A stretch of DNA of 64,000 nt from Scytonema hofmannii PCC 7110 (lineage in GTDB: Bacteria; Cyanobacteriota; Cyanobacteriia; Cyanobacteriales; Nostocaceae), in the NCBI RefSeq assembly GCF_000346485.2, contig NZ_KQ976354.1, positions 9,940,341-10,004,340 of the forward strand. The letters are read 5' to 3'. The notes under the pieces are model-generated. The model saw only the letters and a program-made list of their open reading frames with translations, ran no database searches and was not told the DNA's origin. Of this stretch, positions 37,053-45,240 are shown in pieces; position 1 is the first letter of the stretch; the number at the start of each line of letters is the position of its first letter. Made by a program: the position numbers and the translations under genes.

Positions 37053-37889
37053 ATGCATGACGTAAGCCAAACTATTAAAATCACAATCTTTGATACGACT
37101 TTACGAGATGGAGAACTTGCCTTGAAACGCAAGCTGACAGTCGAGCAAAAGATTGGCTTGGCAATAATTCTTGACGAGATGGGAGTGGATGCGATTGAGG
37201 TTGGTTATCCAGGAGCCTTCCACAAAGATTATGATGAAATTTTCATGGTGTCTCAGCAGGTCAAACATTCTACCATCTGCGGTTTGGCAAGTAGTCAACC
37301 AGATGAAATTGCTGCAGTTGCGGCGGCACTCAAACCTGCTGTTCGAGGACGCATCAATGTGTTCACGCCCATCGGCATTCAGGCAAATATGACAGTATCA
37401 GAGGTCTTGGAAACGATTCAAAGCAGTGTCTCCTTGGCAAGGAACTACTGCCCGGATGTGGAATGGTCAGCCTTTGATGCTACGGGCAGCCATCCCGATC
37501 TGGTGTGCAAAGCTGTTGAAACAGCGATTAAAAGTGGTGCAACGACGATCGCCATTCCTGACAGTCTGGGGGTTGCCTCGCCAGTCGAATTTTCTCACCT
37601 CATTGAAACGGTGATGCATCAAGTCCCCAATATTGACTCTTGCACTCTTGCAGTTCACTGCCACGATGACCTGGGGTTTGCGGTCGATAATTCCCTAGCA
37701 GCCTTGGATGTAGGAGCAAGGCAAATTGAATGCTCGATTAACGGATTGGGAGTACGTGCTGGCAATGCTGACTTGGCAAAGGTTGTGGAGGCGATCGCTC
37801 CAAATTCCACCTACTACACTGCTATAGATCGCTCATGGCTCAACCAGGCATCCGAGATGGTGAGCCAATTTATGGCAGGTTCGACATAG
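37053..37889 (+). CDS. Short isopropylmalate/homocitrate synthase-like enzyme, copy 1
   Basis: A 278-residue HMGL-type TIM barrel. FDTTLRDGELA carries the catalytic Arg-Asp, EVGYPG and VFTPIG follow, and LAVHCHDDLGFAVDNSLAA contains the metal-binding HxH. In the final signature the expected GERAGN reads GVRAGNADL, replacing a conserved Glu by Val. The C-terminal regulatory domain and linker of LeuA (total about 510-540 residues) are absent, so feedback control by leucine is not expected. It condenses an acyl-CoA (usually acetyl-CoA) with a 2-oxo acid; the oxo acid is unknown. A copy about 90% identical lies at 55133. Confidence 0.85.
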   Translation: MHDVSQTIKITIFDTTLRDGELALKRKLTVEQKIGLAIILDEMGVDAIEVGYPGAFHKDYDEIFMVSQQVKHSTICGLASSQPDEIAAVAAALKPAVRGRINVFTPIGIQANMTVSEVLETIQSSVSLARNYCPDVEWSAFDATGSHPDLVCKAVETAIKSGATTIAIPDSLGVASPVEFSHLIETVMHQVPNIDSCTLAVHCHDDLGFAVDNSLAALDVGARQIECSINGLGVRAGNADLAKVVEAIAPNSTYYTAIDRSWLNQASEMVSQFMAGST

Positions 37890-38204
37890 TTCAGGTGGTA
37901 TGAACTCAAGAGCGATCGCCTAATTCCCCAAATTTTGTTTAAAGGACGTTCATTGCAGATCTTCTCGACCAATACCCAGGAAGAGTAATTTACTTTTAAC
38001 GTCTTGCGGTTCAGTTCCACAGTAATAATACTGTTTATTATGTCGCAAATCAGCTAAATAATATCCAGGTTTGCCTCCATTTATACGGAACAATTCAATG
38101 ACAACTTGCTGTTTTGAGATGCCATACAACAACTCAAAATCGTTGTAATCGATATTTAACGAAGGGAATCGCTTGTAAAAAAAGTGTGCGGGTTTTATGT
38201 GTTT
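37890..38204 (-). pseudogene. Small cyanobacterial ORF, probably truncated
   Basis: An uninterrupted minus-strand frame from 38204 to 37950 encodes LNIDYNDFELLYGISKQQVV and RINGGKPGYYLADLRHNK, ending KLLFLGIGREDLQ. It lacks a convincing start (TTG at 38132, or no ATG further up). The LNIDYNDFEL stretch is repeated almost exactly at 40373-40404, where the rest of the gene is gone. I do not recognise the family. The remainder of 37890-37949 holds one HIP1 site and nothing else. Confidence 0.45.
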
Positions 38205-38521
38205 TTATGCGTCCCCAACAAAAATACTCACCCAAGTTGCGAGTACTACACGACGAAAGTTTTTCGACAGTTTTGGATACCTGTAGAGGCTTTATATGTA
38301 ACATCTTTACTGATGGATTATTTATGTCGCGTTGTACTAGTTATGAGATCGCCCCGATCTATCATTTTTTGCAAGAAAGTACCAGTCTGTTCGTCAGTCT
38401 CGTTAATTGGTCGAATCTGACATTAGGACGCAAACCAAGAAAAAGAAGCCTCACTCTTACTGAGGCTTCCTAGATTGTCAAAGCACGTTCATCGGACTTG
38501 GACTCGTCGTCCTCACCATAT
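38205..38521. other. Intergenic, with minus-strand terminator
   Basis: No credible coding frame; short open frames on the plus strand look random. The only clear structure is the terminator at 38445-38469. Confidence 0.5.
38445..38469 (-). terminator. Rho-independent terminator of the haloperoxidase-like transcript
   Basis: GAAGCCTCA and TGAGGCTTC form a nine-pair stem. Read on the minus strand, the stem is followed by TTTTTCTTGG, the normal polarity for a transcript coming from the 38653-40062 gene. Confidence 0.75.
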
Positions 38522-38659
38522 TTAAGTCCTTAATTCCATTTTTACGTCATCGCTAAACGCGATTTTACGTCGTCCGCTTTGGGTATCGACTTTAACCCAC
38601 TTCTGTTGGTCGAGGGGTTCAAAGACCTTCTCGATTTGTGGTTGGGAATTGCTTACCTT
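38522..38659 (-). other. Open frame without start codon, status unclear
   Basis: A minus-strand frame encodes NSQPQIEKVFEPLDQQKWVK and RRKIAFSDDVKMELRT before a TAA. It overlaps the end of the haloperoxidase-like gene in another frame and has no ATG or GTG at its beginning. It lies between that gene and its terminator. The composition looks protein-like, so it may be a leftover of a small gene or a displaced C-terminal segment. Confidence 0.3.
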
Positions 38660-40062
38660 GACTGACGTTGTTGTCCTGAGCTTGAATCACTTAATCTGTT
38701 GAAAGCGAATTCACCAACTTTAGTTCCTGACTCAAAGCCACCCTCGGCATCCCATTGGTAGTGAACACCAAGATAAACCCGGCTTCGACCGTTCTCCCGT
38801 GCGGCTTCTGTAAAGCTTGTAAAAGTACGGGTAAGTTTAACTCCGTTCTCATCGCGTAAGGCGTTTGGATCTTCGGTCGTTGCGGTGAAAGAGATAGAAT
38901 CTCTTGCAAAGAAAAGCCGCATCATTGCTGCATGGGCTGCGCCAAAAGTGGCGTGACCGGAGATATAGGCAGGGAAAGCTGGTGAGAAACGCGTGCCATC
39001 AGTCATTGCTGAGAGCGGTTGCCAGTGGCGGTCAGGTGTTGTATCAGGGTTGTTGTCGGTATCAGCCTCACGGATCGCCGTTTCTGGTCGCCAGAGGCGA
39101 ATCAAATTGTTCTCGTCATTTTCTTGAGGGAACAAATACTTCACATACCAAGCAACAATGGCGGCGTCAGCCATAGCAATGCTAACAAGCGCGAACAGGC
39201 GTGCTGTTTCAAGTAGGCTTTGCACAGTTCCTTCTTGCTTAGCCACAATTTGGGTGATAGTGTAAAGCTGACCTGGTGGTTTGGAAGTACCGTTAACGTC
39301 ATTGGCCCAGAAGAAAGCGATTTCTGTTTGCTCCCGCGTCCTTTCTGAGGAATGAGCTTCGCCAAGTCGCTGCACTTCTTTAATTTGACCTGCGTAATCC
39401 CGGCCTGGTAGCAATTCTGAGTAATTACTAAACTTGCTAACATTCAACGCTGTCGTCGGCAGAAAATCATTAATTTGGCTCGTTTGCCATCCACCAAATG
39501 GGTTGACTTTACCCCACTGCGGCGTAACTGCTGCTCCTGAACCCGTTTCCCGCCAATCACCTGGAGTAAAACCAAACTCTACAGCAGGAGAATCGTTCGC
39601 CTTTTCTGAGCCATCTTTTTCGCGCTCAAGTAAAATTGCCTCTGCAACAGCCTCACCAAACTTTTGTGAAGGATCGTCTTTTTCCCAAGTCATGTTGAAG
39701 CGTTTACTCCAATCATCTAAAAATGACTTGGGATCGAAGCCTGCATTGAGTTGATGGGGTTCGAAAGGATTAGGCACTCCGCCTGGACTCGTTGCTGCTT
39801 GATTAATAAGTGTGTCAATCGTTTGCAGCAAAACTTTGCGTGCGGCATAGGCTGCACTCATTGCAGGATCTGCGCCTTTGACTGTATCCGGTAGATTGGA
39901 TAGATAGGATTTGTAAGGATTGCCAGAAAGAGCATTAATCGCATCAAACATCGCAATGTGCATCATTGCTCCAATCCGGGCAATTGGACCGGGAGCACCG
40001 CCGAATTTGCGTACAGCTTCTAGGTAAATGTTGTTCCAGGGAATGATGACAGTATCTTTCAT
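38653..40062 (-). CDS. Vanadium-dependent haloperoxidase-like (PAP2 superfamily) protein
   Basis: A 469-residue helical protein. The vanadate/phosphate-binding signature of the superfamily is visible: FPAYISGHATFGAAHAAMM gives the SGH motif (about residue 365), and SRVYLGVHYQWDAEGG gives Arg plus the His that would coordinate vanadate (about 435). The N-terminal MKDTVIIPWNNIYLEAVRK and GPIARIGAMMHIAMFDAINA are typical of bacterial haloperoxidase-like proteins of this length. These enzymes oxidise halides with H2O2, or act as acid phosphatases; sequence alone does not settle which. No signal peptide is seen. Confidence 0.85.
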   Translation of the reverse strand: MKDTVIIPWNNIYLEAVRKFGGAPGPIARIGAMMHIAMFDAINALSGNPYKSYLSNLPDTVKGADPAMSAAYAARKVLLQTIDTLINQAATSPGGVPNPFEPHQLNAGFDPKSFLDDWSKRFNMTWEKDDPSQKFGEAVAEAILLEREKDGSEKANDSPAVEFGFTPGDWRETGSGAAVTPQWGKVNPFGGWQTSQINDFLPTTALNVSKFSNYSELLPGRDYAGQIKEVQRLGEAHSSERTREQTEIAFFWANDVNGTSKPPGQLYTITQIVAKQEGTVQSLLETARLFALVSIAMADAAIVAWYVKYLFPQENDENNLIRLWRPETAIREADTDNNPDTTPDRHWQPLSAMTDGTRFSPAFPAYISGHATFGAAHAAMMRLFFARDSISFTATTEDPNALRDENGVKLTRTFTSFTEAARENGRSRVYLGVHYQWDAEGGFESGTKVGEFAFNRLSDSSSGQQRQSR

Positions 40063-40723
40063 TTTTTTCCTCAGATAAATTTTTTCATCCTTAAGTAACC
40101 AAACAGAATTAATTACATACTGATTCTTGACTAGGTAACCTTTTCAGCCCAGATTTTGTGTAATCAATTGTGTGTCACTACTTAGTAATGTGTAGGTGAA
40201 AGCCATCGTAGCTTATGCAATTTTCAATAAATCTGCATCGTTGCTCAACTGCTTAAGATTTATTTGATAAATATGCTCTTAGTTTCTGTTGTACCAAGAT
40301 TTCATATTGTATACTTTTTCACCATGGGTATAGAACGTGGCTGGGTCAGGCGAGTTGAGCGATGCTCCCAAACACAACTCGAAATCGTTGTAATCGATAT
40401 TTAAAAGCTATATTCTACATAATGTAGCGCGATCGCTTCATAAGGTATCCGCTATTTCCAAGCGATCGCGAAGCTCAAGAATGGCTTGTTCCACACGAGT
40501 GTTCTTCTCCCTAAAAAAAGCACGCTTAGTATCGCATTATTCCTTCGTTGAGTCTATAGCTTGTTTGATAATTAACACAGCCATTTGAGACAAACAATTA
40601 AGCGGGTCTTACCCTTCGGGCTTGTAATTTGACTTGCATAAAAGTCGAACTCAGGTATATGTATGCATTGGACTCCCGTGGTATTGTAACTACGTATCGT
40701 ATGGTAAACAAAAGGAAAAAGCA
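40063..40723. other. Intergenic with gene scraps
   Basis: There are two minus-strand scraps. 40373-40404 encodes LNIDYNDFEL, as in the 37950-38204 frame. 40432-40505 encodes FFREKNTRVEQAILELRDRL then EIADTL and a stop; a near copy of the RAILELRDRLEIAD stretch occurs at 59235-59280. A GCGATCGC site lies inside each copy. No intact gene. The frame that opens at 40634 before the EF-hand gene is probably leader. Confidence 0.5.
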
Positions 40724-41260
40724 TTGTTAAGTCAATATCATCGAAAAAAATTACTACATCACTTTTACTGTCTGGATGCCGATAATTCAGGCTTCATTGG
40801 GAAAGAAGATGCTGAGATTTTTGCCTCTAGGTTCACCAAGATCCGTAACGCAGAGCTTGGTTCAGAGATTCACAAAGATTTGTTGTTTAAGTGGCTTCAA
40901 ATTTGGGAGAATTTTTGGTCTAAAGCGGATTTGGATAAAGATGGTAAGGTAAGTCCCGAAGAATTTTGTCAGGGTATAGAGCAAGCGGTTTCAAATCCAG
41001 ATTACAATGACCCTTTAATAGAGGCTGTGTTTGACATTGTTGATTTAGACAGTGATGGTCACATATCACAACAAGAGCATCGACTCTTCTTCAGTGTGTT
41101 TGACCTAGATGCTGAAAAATCAGATTTTGTCTTCTCCAAGCTTGATATCGATAAGGACGGCATCCTCTCTAAAAAAGAGTTTGTTTCTGCTAAAAGAGAA
41201 TTTCTAACTGAAAAGGAACCCGGTGCTGTAGGCAACTGGTTTTGGGGTTCTATGGAGTAA
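40724..41260 (+). CDS. EF-hand calcium-binding protein
   Basis: About 178 residues from the TTG at 40724, preceded by AAAGGA; earlier TTG codons at 40634 would add 30 residues unlike the family. Four EF-hand loops are visible: DADNSGFIGKED, DLDKDGKVSPEE, DLDSDGHISQQE and DIDKDGILSKKE, spaced as in calerythrin/sarcoplasmic calcium-binding proteins. All keep the acidic residues at positions 1, 3, 5 and 12 or close equivalents. It probably buffers or senses Ca2+ in the cytosol. Confidence 0.88.
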   Translation: MLSQYHRKKLLHHFYCLDADNSGFIGKEDAEIFASRFTKIRNAELGSEIHKDLLFKWLQIWENFWSKADLDKDGKVSPEEFCQGIEQAVSNPDYNDPLIEAVFDIVDLDSDGHISQQEHRLFFSVFDLDAEKSDFVFSKLDIDKDGILSKKEFVSAKREFLTEKEPGAVGNWFWGSME

Positions 41261-41403
41261 TGTACGCCATACTTGTGGTGGATTACCGAAGAAAGACAGA
41301 GGCTTGGTTGCAGAGAGCAGAAGGTTCATATTGTAAATTTTAATACATCAGCAACTCTTTTGTGCCATCGGCTCATACGGTAAGACAGCCCTCCGCAGTT
41401 GCT

Positions 41404-41530
41404 TTAAGCGGGGGAAAGATAGCCCATCAACTTACAGATTTCAACAATGGTATGTTGTCCTTCAGTATAAAGCTTTACCGCTAACTGCCGCTTGGCTTGG
41501 TTGAGAGCTTTTGGTCTGCCCCATCTGAAA
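41404..41530 (-). pseudogene. Serine recombinase C-terminal scrap
   Basis: The minus strand encodes GRPKALNQAKRQLAVKLYTE followed by HTIVEICKLMG, which is the helix-turn-helix end of a resolvase/invertase. The catalytic domain is missing and the sequence after KLMG diverges. Upstream, the frame passes into a polypyrimidine repeat (41540-41570). The remainder of 41261-41403 shows no gene. Confidence 0.6.
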
Positions 41531-41641
41531 ACCAAACTTCTTCCTTCTTTCTTCTTTCTTCTTCCTTCTTTCAAAATTTTGCGGAATCTGCTTTTAACTA
41601 CGTGGTTTTTAAGATAGCGAGCCAAATACGAGAAAAACATT

Positions 41642-42403
41642 ATGACAATCACCAGACTCAAAACTTTAGCTGTAGTGGGTAGTGCGATCGCAATGATAAG
41701 CGGCAGCTATTCATCTGCTTATGCAACTGAAACAAAAACGGTTAACCAACTACAAACAAATATATCAGAAGTTTCTATATTGAATAAAAATCAGCAAAAA
41801 AGTTCCGACCAACCAACAGTTGGCACAATTAAAGAACTAGTCACTGGTGATTTAATGTGCTACGTCACATTGTTAGATGAAAAAAATATTGAGCGTCGAG
41901 TTGGGGCTAGCTTTGAGGTTTGTGCAAAGGAAAAAACATTCTTAAATAAAAAAGTTCGTTTAACTTATGGAAATGCTCGAATAAATGACTGCCAAAGTAT
42001 AGAACCTTGTGGAAAAACGAGAATAGAAACCATCGTTACGAAGATGGAGATTGTTGGTTCAAGTCAAGCTAAGAATTCAGCTAATACACGCACCATCACT
42101 AATGGTCAATGGACAGTCACGATTGGTAATATCAATTCTTGGTCAGGAGTGAACGGGACAGGAAACTTAAGTTATCGTGGCTGCGACTCTAAAGGCAAAT
42201 GTATCAATTTAACTGGTGGTCAAATGACTTGTCGCCAGGGAATATGTGCCATGAGTTGGAGTAATAAAGATTATCAATATGTTCTACAGCAACCTATGGG
42301 TAATCCGGATCGCCCCTCATCTGCCTCATCAACTATCTTAACAGTCCGTCAAGGTTCTAAAGTTATTCTCACAGCCAGGGGTTTTAAAACGGTCGGTTCG
42401 TAG
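41642..42403 (+). CDS. Secreted protein of unknown function
   Basis: A 253-residue protein with a clear signal peptide (MTITRLKTLAVVGSAIAMIS, cleavage probably after AYA). The mature part seems to have two regions: one with two Cys pairs (MCYVTLL ... FEVCAKE, DCQSIEPCGK) and a C-terminal one with WTVTIGNINSW and four more Cys in a short span (GCDSKGKC, MTCRQGICAM), which may form disulfides. I recognise no family. Starts at the ATG after an AT-rich leader. Confidence 0.75.
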   Translation: MTITRLKTLAVVGSAIAMISGSYSSAYATETKTVNQLQTNISEVSILNKNQQKSSDQPTVGTIKELVTGDLMCYVTLLDEKNIERRVGASFEVCAKEKTFLNKKVRLTYGNARINDCQSIEPCGKTRIETIVTKMEIVGSSQAKNSANTRTITNGQWTVTIGNINSWSGVNGTGNLSYRGCDSKGKCINLTGGQMTCRQGICAMSWSNKDYQYVLQQPMGNPDRPSSASSTILTVRQGSKVILTARGFKTVGS

Positions 42404-42510
42404 TGGGGGTGTGCTGTTTTCACCTTCGTTTTGACTGCGATCGCTACCAAAATATTGCGGTAAACGGCTATACTGCGAAATGGATTTTCACCATGGTCTA
42501 CAGCTCGCGT

Positions 42511-42705
42511 TTATATCCACTTGTTGTACACACACTGCCCAAAATCCAAATGTGCCCATATATGCCTAGCACCACCTTCTACAACACCTTGTGCAACTAG
42601 CTCGTCATAGATTTGACAGCAGTGGAGATCTGCTGCTTCTTGCTCCATTTCTGACAATGTTCTTCCTAAGCTATAAAAGGAGTGCTCGTAATATTGCCAT
42701 CGCCC
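42511..42705 (-). other. Minus-strand open frame, possible gene fragment
   Basis: A frame of 64 codons encodes GRWQYYEHSFYSLGRTLSEM and EQEAADLHCCQIYDELVAQG before a TAA. An internal ATG at 42648 would give 45 residues. The composition is protein-like and unlike random frames, but I do not recognise it and there is no ribosome binding site. It is probably the C-terminal scrap of a lost gene. The rest of 42404-42825 shows nothing. Confidence 0.35.
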
Positions 42706-42825
42706 TTATGCGTAGGTTTTGGAATGCAATAAGCGACGTGATACGACTGAAGCTATACCGCCCCCCATTCACCAGCAACCTAATAGAATAGAATGCAAGC
42801 AGTCCAGCGCATCAAAGGAGAATTT

Positions 42826-43065
42826 ATGTCTAATTTCATTAGAGTTCAAGGAGAAACTTGTCCCGCAGGATATCGTCATGTGACTTACGTTGAGGCACTA
42901 GAAAATGCAAGACAATTGTGTTCCATACTAAAGGAATGGGACATTGCACGTCTGGCTCATGGTGCTTCTATGGATGGTTCTGGTTATGGTTGTAAAATCA
43001 GACCAGATGATGAGACAAGGTTAGGGCATTCCCTTTGTGTAAGAGGACAAAGTAATCTGTTTTAG
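42826..43065 (+). CDS. Small hypothetical protein
   Basis: A 79-residue protein starting MSNFIRVQGETCPAGYRHVT. AAAGGAG is placed seven bases before this ATG, which decides the start over an earlier ATG at 42793. Three Cys and several Gly are present but there is no known motif. The segment after the stop to 43266 is empty. Confidence 0.6.
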   Translation: MSNFIRVQGETCPAGYRHVTYVEALENARQLCSILKEWDIARLAHGASMDGSGYGCKIRPDDETRLGHSLCVRGQSNLF

Positions 43066-43266
43066 ATAGAAGCAAATAAGGAGCAATATTAAGGAGGAGA
43101 TACATTTGAAGAGCGTTGACAACCCTTGAACGCACGGTTTTTACTGTCCCCTTAAGGGTGTAAGTTGCATGTTCAGAAGGTAGCTTTGCTGAGGATTGAT
43201 TGCAGCTATATACAATTGGATCGCAACTCTACTAACTTCATCTGAGTTTTCAGTATGTCAAGTCAC

Positions 43267-43536
43267 CTAAACGACTTCAATGACTATACTGCCAAACCGG
43301 GCTTCGTCTGCCCAACACTGAATGCCGTCTATATAGCAGTCATGACTTTTGTATTCTTCTTTACTCTCACCATCAGCATAATAAGCGATATACCCACCTG
43401 AGAAGCCTTCGTTGTAGAAAACGAGTTTCCTATCATTAATATCGGAGGCTTTCTTTGCACTGCTACAAACATACTTTGGGTATCTCGGATTGGGCTGAAC
43501 GGCAGTGCCGCAAATAGGACAATTTTGTGCGGTCAT
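43267..43536 (-). CDS. Small protein with a zinc-ribbon-like Cys motif
   Basis: An 89-residue protein. The N-terminus reads NCPICGTAVQPNPRYPKYVC, giving CxxC plus a third Cys in VCSS; a fourth ligand could be Cys in SHDCYIDG or IQCWAD. This resembles short zinc ribbons used to bind nucleic acid or protein. Function unknown. It lies at the edge of the mobile region, 370 bp from an IS4-family element. Confidence 0.6.
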   Translation of the reverse strand: MTAQNCPICGTAVQPNPRYPKYVCSSAKKASDINDRKLVFYNEGFSGGYIAYYADGESKEEYKSHDCYIDGIQCWADEARFGSIVIEVV

Positions 43537-43584
43537 TTCTTTTATGTATGGGGTGTGCTGTCTTCTCCTGTGCTACTCAATTTT

Positions 43585-43643
43585 ATACGCCGGACTCACA
43601 GAGAGTCTTACAAAACTTTACAATGAGTGTGCAAGTGGCACAG
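43585..43643. repeat. Repeat pair flanking the IS4/AIPR segment, left copy
   Basis: ATACGCCGGACTCAC (43585-43599) is the exact inverse of GTGAGTCCGGCGTAT at 47069-47083. The following TTACAAAACTTTACAATGAG with TGTGCAAGTGGCACAG (43608-43643) repeats in direct sense at 47083-47119. The remainder of 43537-43905 holds no gene. Confidence 0.6.
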
Positions 43644-43905
43644 AGCGATCGCTCAAGTTTCCCAAGCGAAGGAGAAGTGCGATCCCCTGAAGATTTAGTT
43701 CTAATAGCGGACAAGTGATCGCAAAAGGGGCAATAATAACGGTCATGCCCATTAACCCCCAAGTCTCTGGGACAACTTATTTCACCTAATAAAGAAAATG
43801 CTTTGACTGCATATAATTACTTGGGCATAGGACGAAAATCCATCAAACCTTATTTACAACTATTTAATGATGGGCTGTTAAACTTTATTATTTAGTTGTA
43901 CTCAA

Positions 43906-45193
43906 GTTGCAGCCCTGACGGGGCGACAAAAGAGCTAGGATGCAGATAGGATAAGCTCCATAGCTCTTAGACCTCGTTGATAATACTTCAATTTATTGCG
44001 ATTTAATCTCATTAATTCCGTGACTAAATCTTCACATGATTCCATGAAATTAACCCATGTTTGACCATATAATCCAATATAAAAACTGCTGTGTCGCCTT
44101 TCAATCCGCCCGTATTCTTTCACGCGACCCACATATTTTTGAACACCTTTTTGTTTAATTTGTTGTCCATGTATTGTGGCAGATGTGTATGCGATGGCTA
44201 TTAATAAAATTAGAGAAATTAAGCGTTTATTTGAGACCTTAGTATCTTCTAAATTATAACCCCCGCTCTTAAAGTCTCGAAACATTTCTTCTATATCAAA
44301 TCTTCTTTTATAGGCAGCGATCGCCAATTCTAGCGTGACTAAATTTGTGGCAATAAACCATCCTTCTTTTGGAGCTATTCCTTGAATTTTCCGTCTCCAT
44401 TTACAAGCTACATTAAAATTGGTAAATCCTTTTTGTTTAGTGACCTTAACTCCTTGTAAAAAGAAAGATATTCCTGGTGATAAGCCTAAATCATTTAACT
44501 CTTGCCAAATCTCATGTTCCATTTCAATGAATTCGTTTTTTTTCAAACGAAGACAAAAAGATATGCCTTGCTCTCTGAGCCAACTTGCTAGTTTGACAGA
44601 ACAAAATTCCCTGTCTCCCAAGAGACAAATTTTGTAATCCTTAAAAATTGGTAAAACTTGAGAGATTAACAATTTTTGTTCGTTAAGATTACTGCTTCCC
44701 AACTTAGATAGGAGTTCAAAATATACAGGAAAGGCTCTTTTATCCCAAACTACACTAATTACAAATAAATTAATGCAACCCCATGCAGTGCGATCGATGA
44801 CTACATAAATCATTTTGTCAGATTGAAAATATGTTGACAACCATGTGGTAACAATCGGAAACCAAATTTTTTCAATTGTTAAGAATGGTAATGATAAAAA
44901 TCTTTGTAATTTTTTTCGTCTGCTTTCAAATAAAATAGGGATTGGGAGATTTGTTGCTAACGCTTCTAAACTAACTTTTTTAATTGACTGTATAACATTA
45001 ATTAAAATTGTTAGCAGTAAGTATTCGGTTGGGCTAAATTGACTTTTTAAGTGTATTTGGTAAAATGAAGGTATCATTGTCATTAGATAGGTCTTGTTGA
45101 CAAAGGTAGACCTATCTTTTTTTACCACAAATTGCTGCACACTTGAACTCATAAGCTTTTCAGGCTATTTTGTCGCCCCTTCAGGTTGCAGCC
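43906..45193 (-). mobile_element. IS4-family insertion sequence, apparently complete
   Basis: About 1.29 kb. The inverted ends share TGA(C/A)GGGGCGACAAAA: left at 43915-43930, right at 45167-45184 in inverse. The outermost bases (GTTGCAGCC and GGCTGCAACC as read inward) match imperfectly, so the exact tips are uncertain. It contains a single intact transposase gene. No obvious target duplication was found by eye. Confidence 0.8.
43935..45152 (-). CDS. IS4-family DDE transposase
   Basis: A 405-residue transposase. The three catalytic acids are visible: Asp in YVVIDRTAWG, Asp in CLLGDREFCS, and Glu in the IS4 signature YKRRFDIEEMFRDFKSGGYN. It has a long N-terminal helical region (STEYLLLTILINVIQS-like) and no internal stop, so the element could still be active. 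It cuts and rejoins DNA at the element ends. Confidence 0.92.
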   Translation of the reverse strand: MSSSVQQFVVKKDRSTFVNKTYLMTMIPSFYQIHLKSQFSPTEYLLLTILINVIQSIKKVSLEALATNLPIPILFESRRKKLQRFLSLPFLTIEKIWFPIVTTWLSTYFQSDKMIYVVIDRTAWGCINLFVISVVWDKRAFPVYFELLSKLGSSNLNEQKLLISQVLPIFKDYKICLLGDREFCSVKLASWLREQGISFCLRLKKNEFIEMEHEIWQELNDLGLSPGISFFLQGVKVTKQKGFTNFNVACKWRRKIQGIAPKEGWFIATNLVTLELAIAAYKRRFDIEEMFRDFKSGGYNLEDTKVSNKRLISLILLIAIAYTSATIHGQQIKQKGVQKYVGRVKEYGRIERRHSSFYIGLYGQTWVNFMESCEDLVTELMRLNRNKLKYYQRGLRAMELILSAS

Positions 45194-45240
45194 AGTAAAC
45201 CTACTCCATTGAGGAGAACAGAGATAAAAAGAGGATTTTT

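Noticed and set aside
38114-38473. Plus-strand frames between the isopropylmalate-synthase-like and haloperoxidase-like genes
   Set aside because: They overlap each other, have no ribosome binding site and no protein-like motifs, and run through a minus-strand terminator.
42403-42791. Short plus-strand frames after the secreted protein gene
   Set aside because: Biased, motif-free translations without ribosome binding sites; the minus-strand frame at 42511-42705 is more protein-like.
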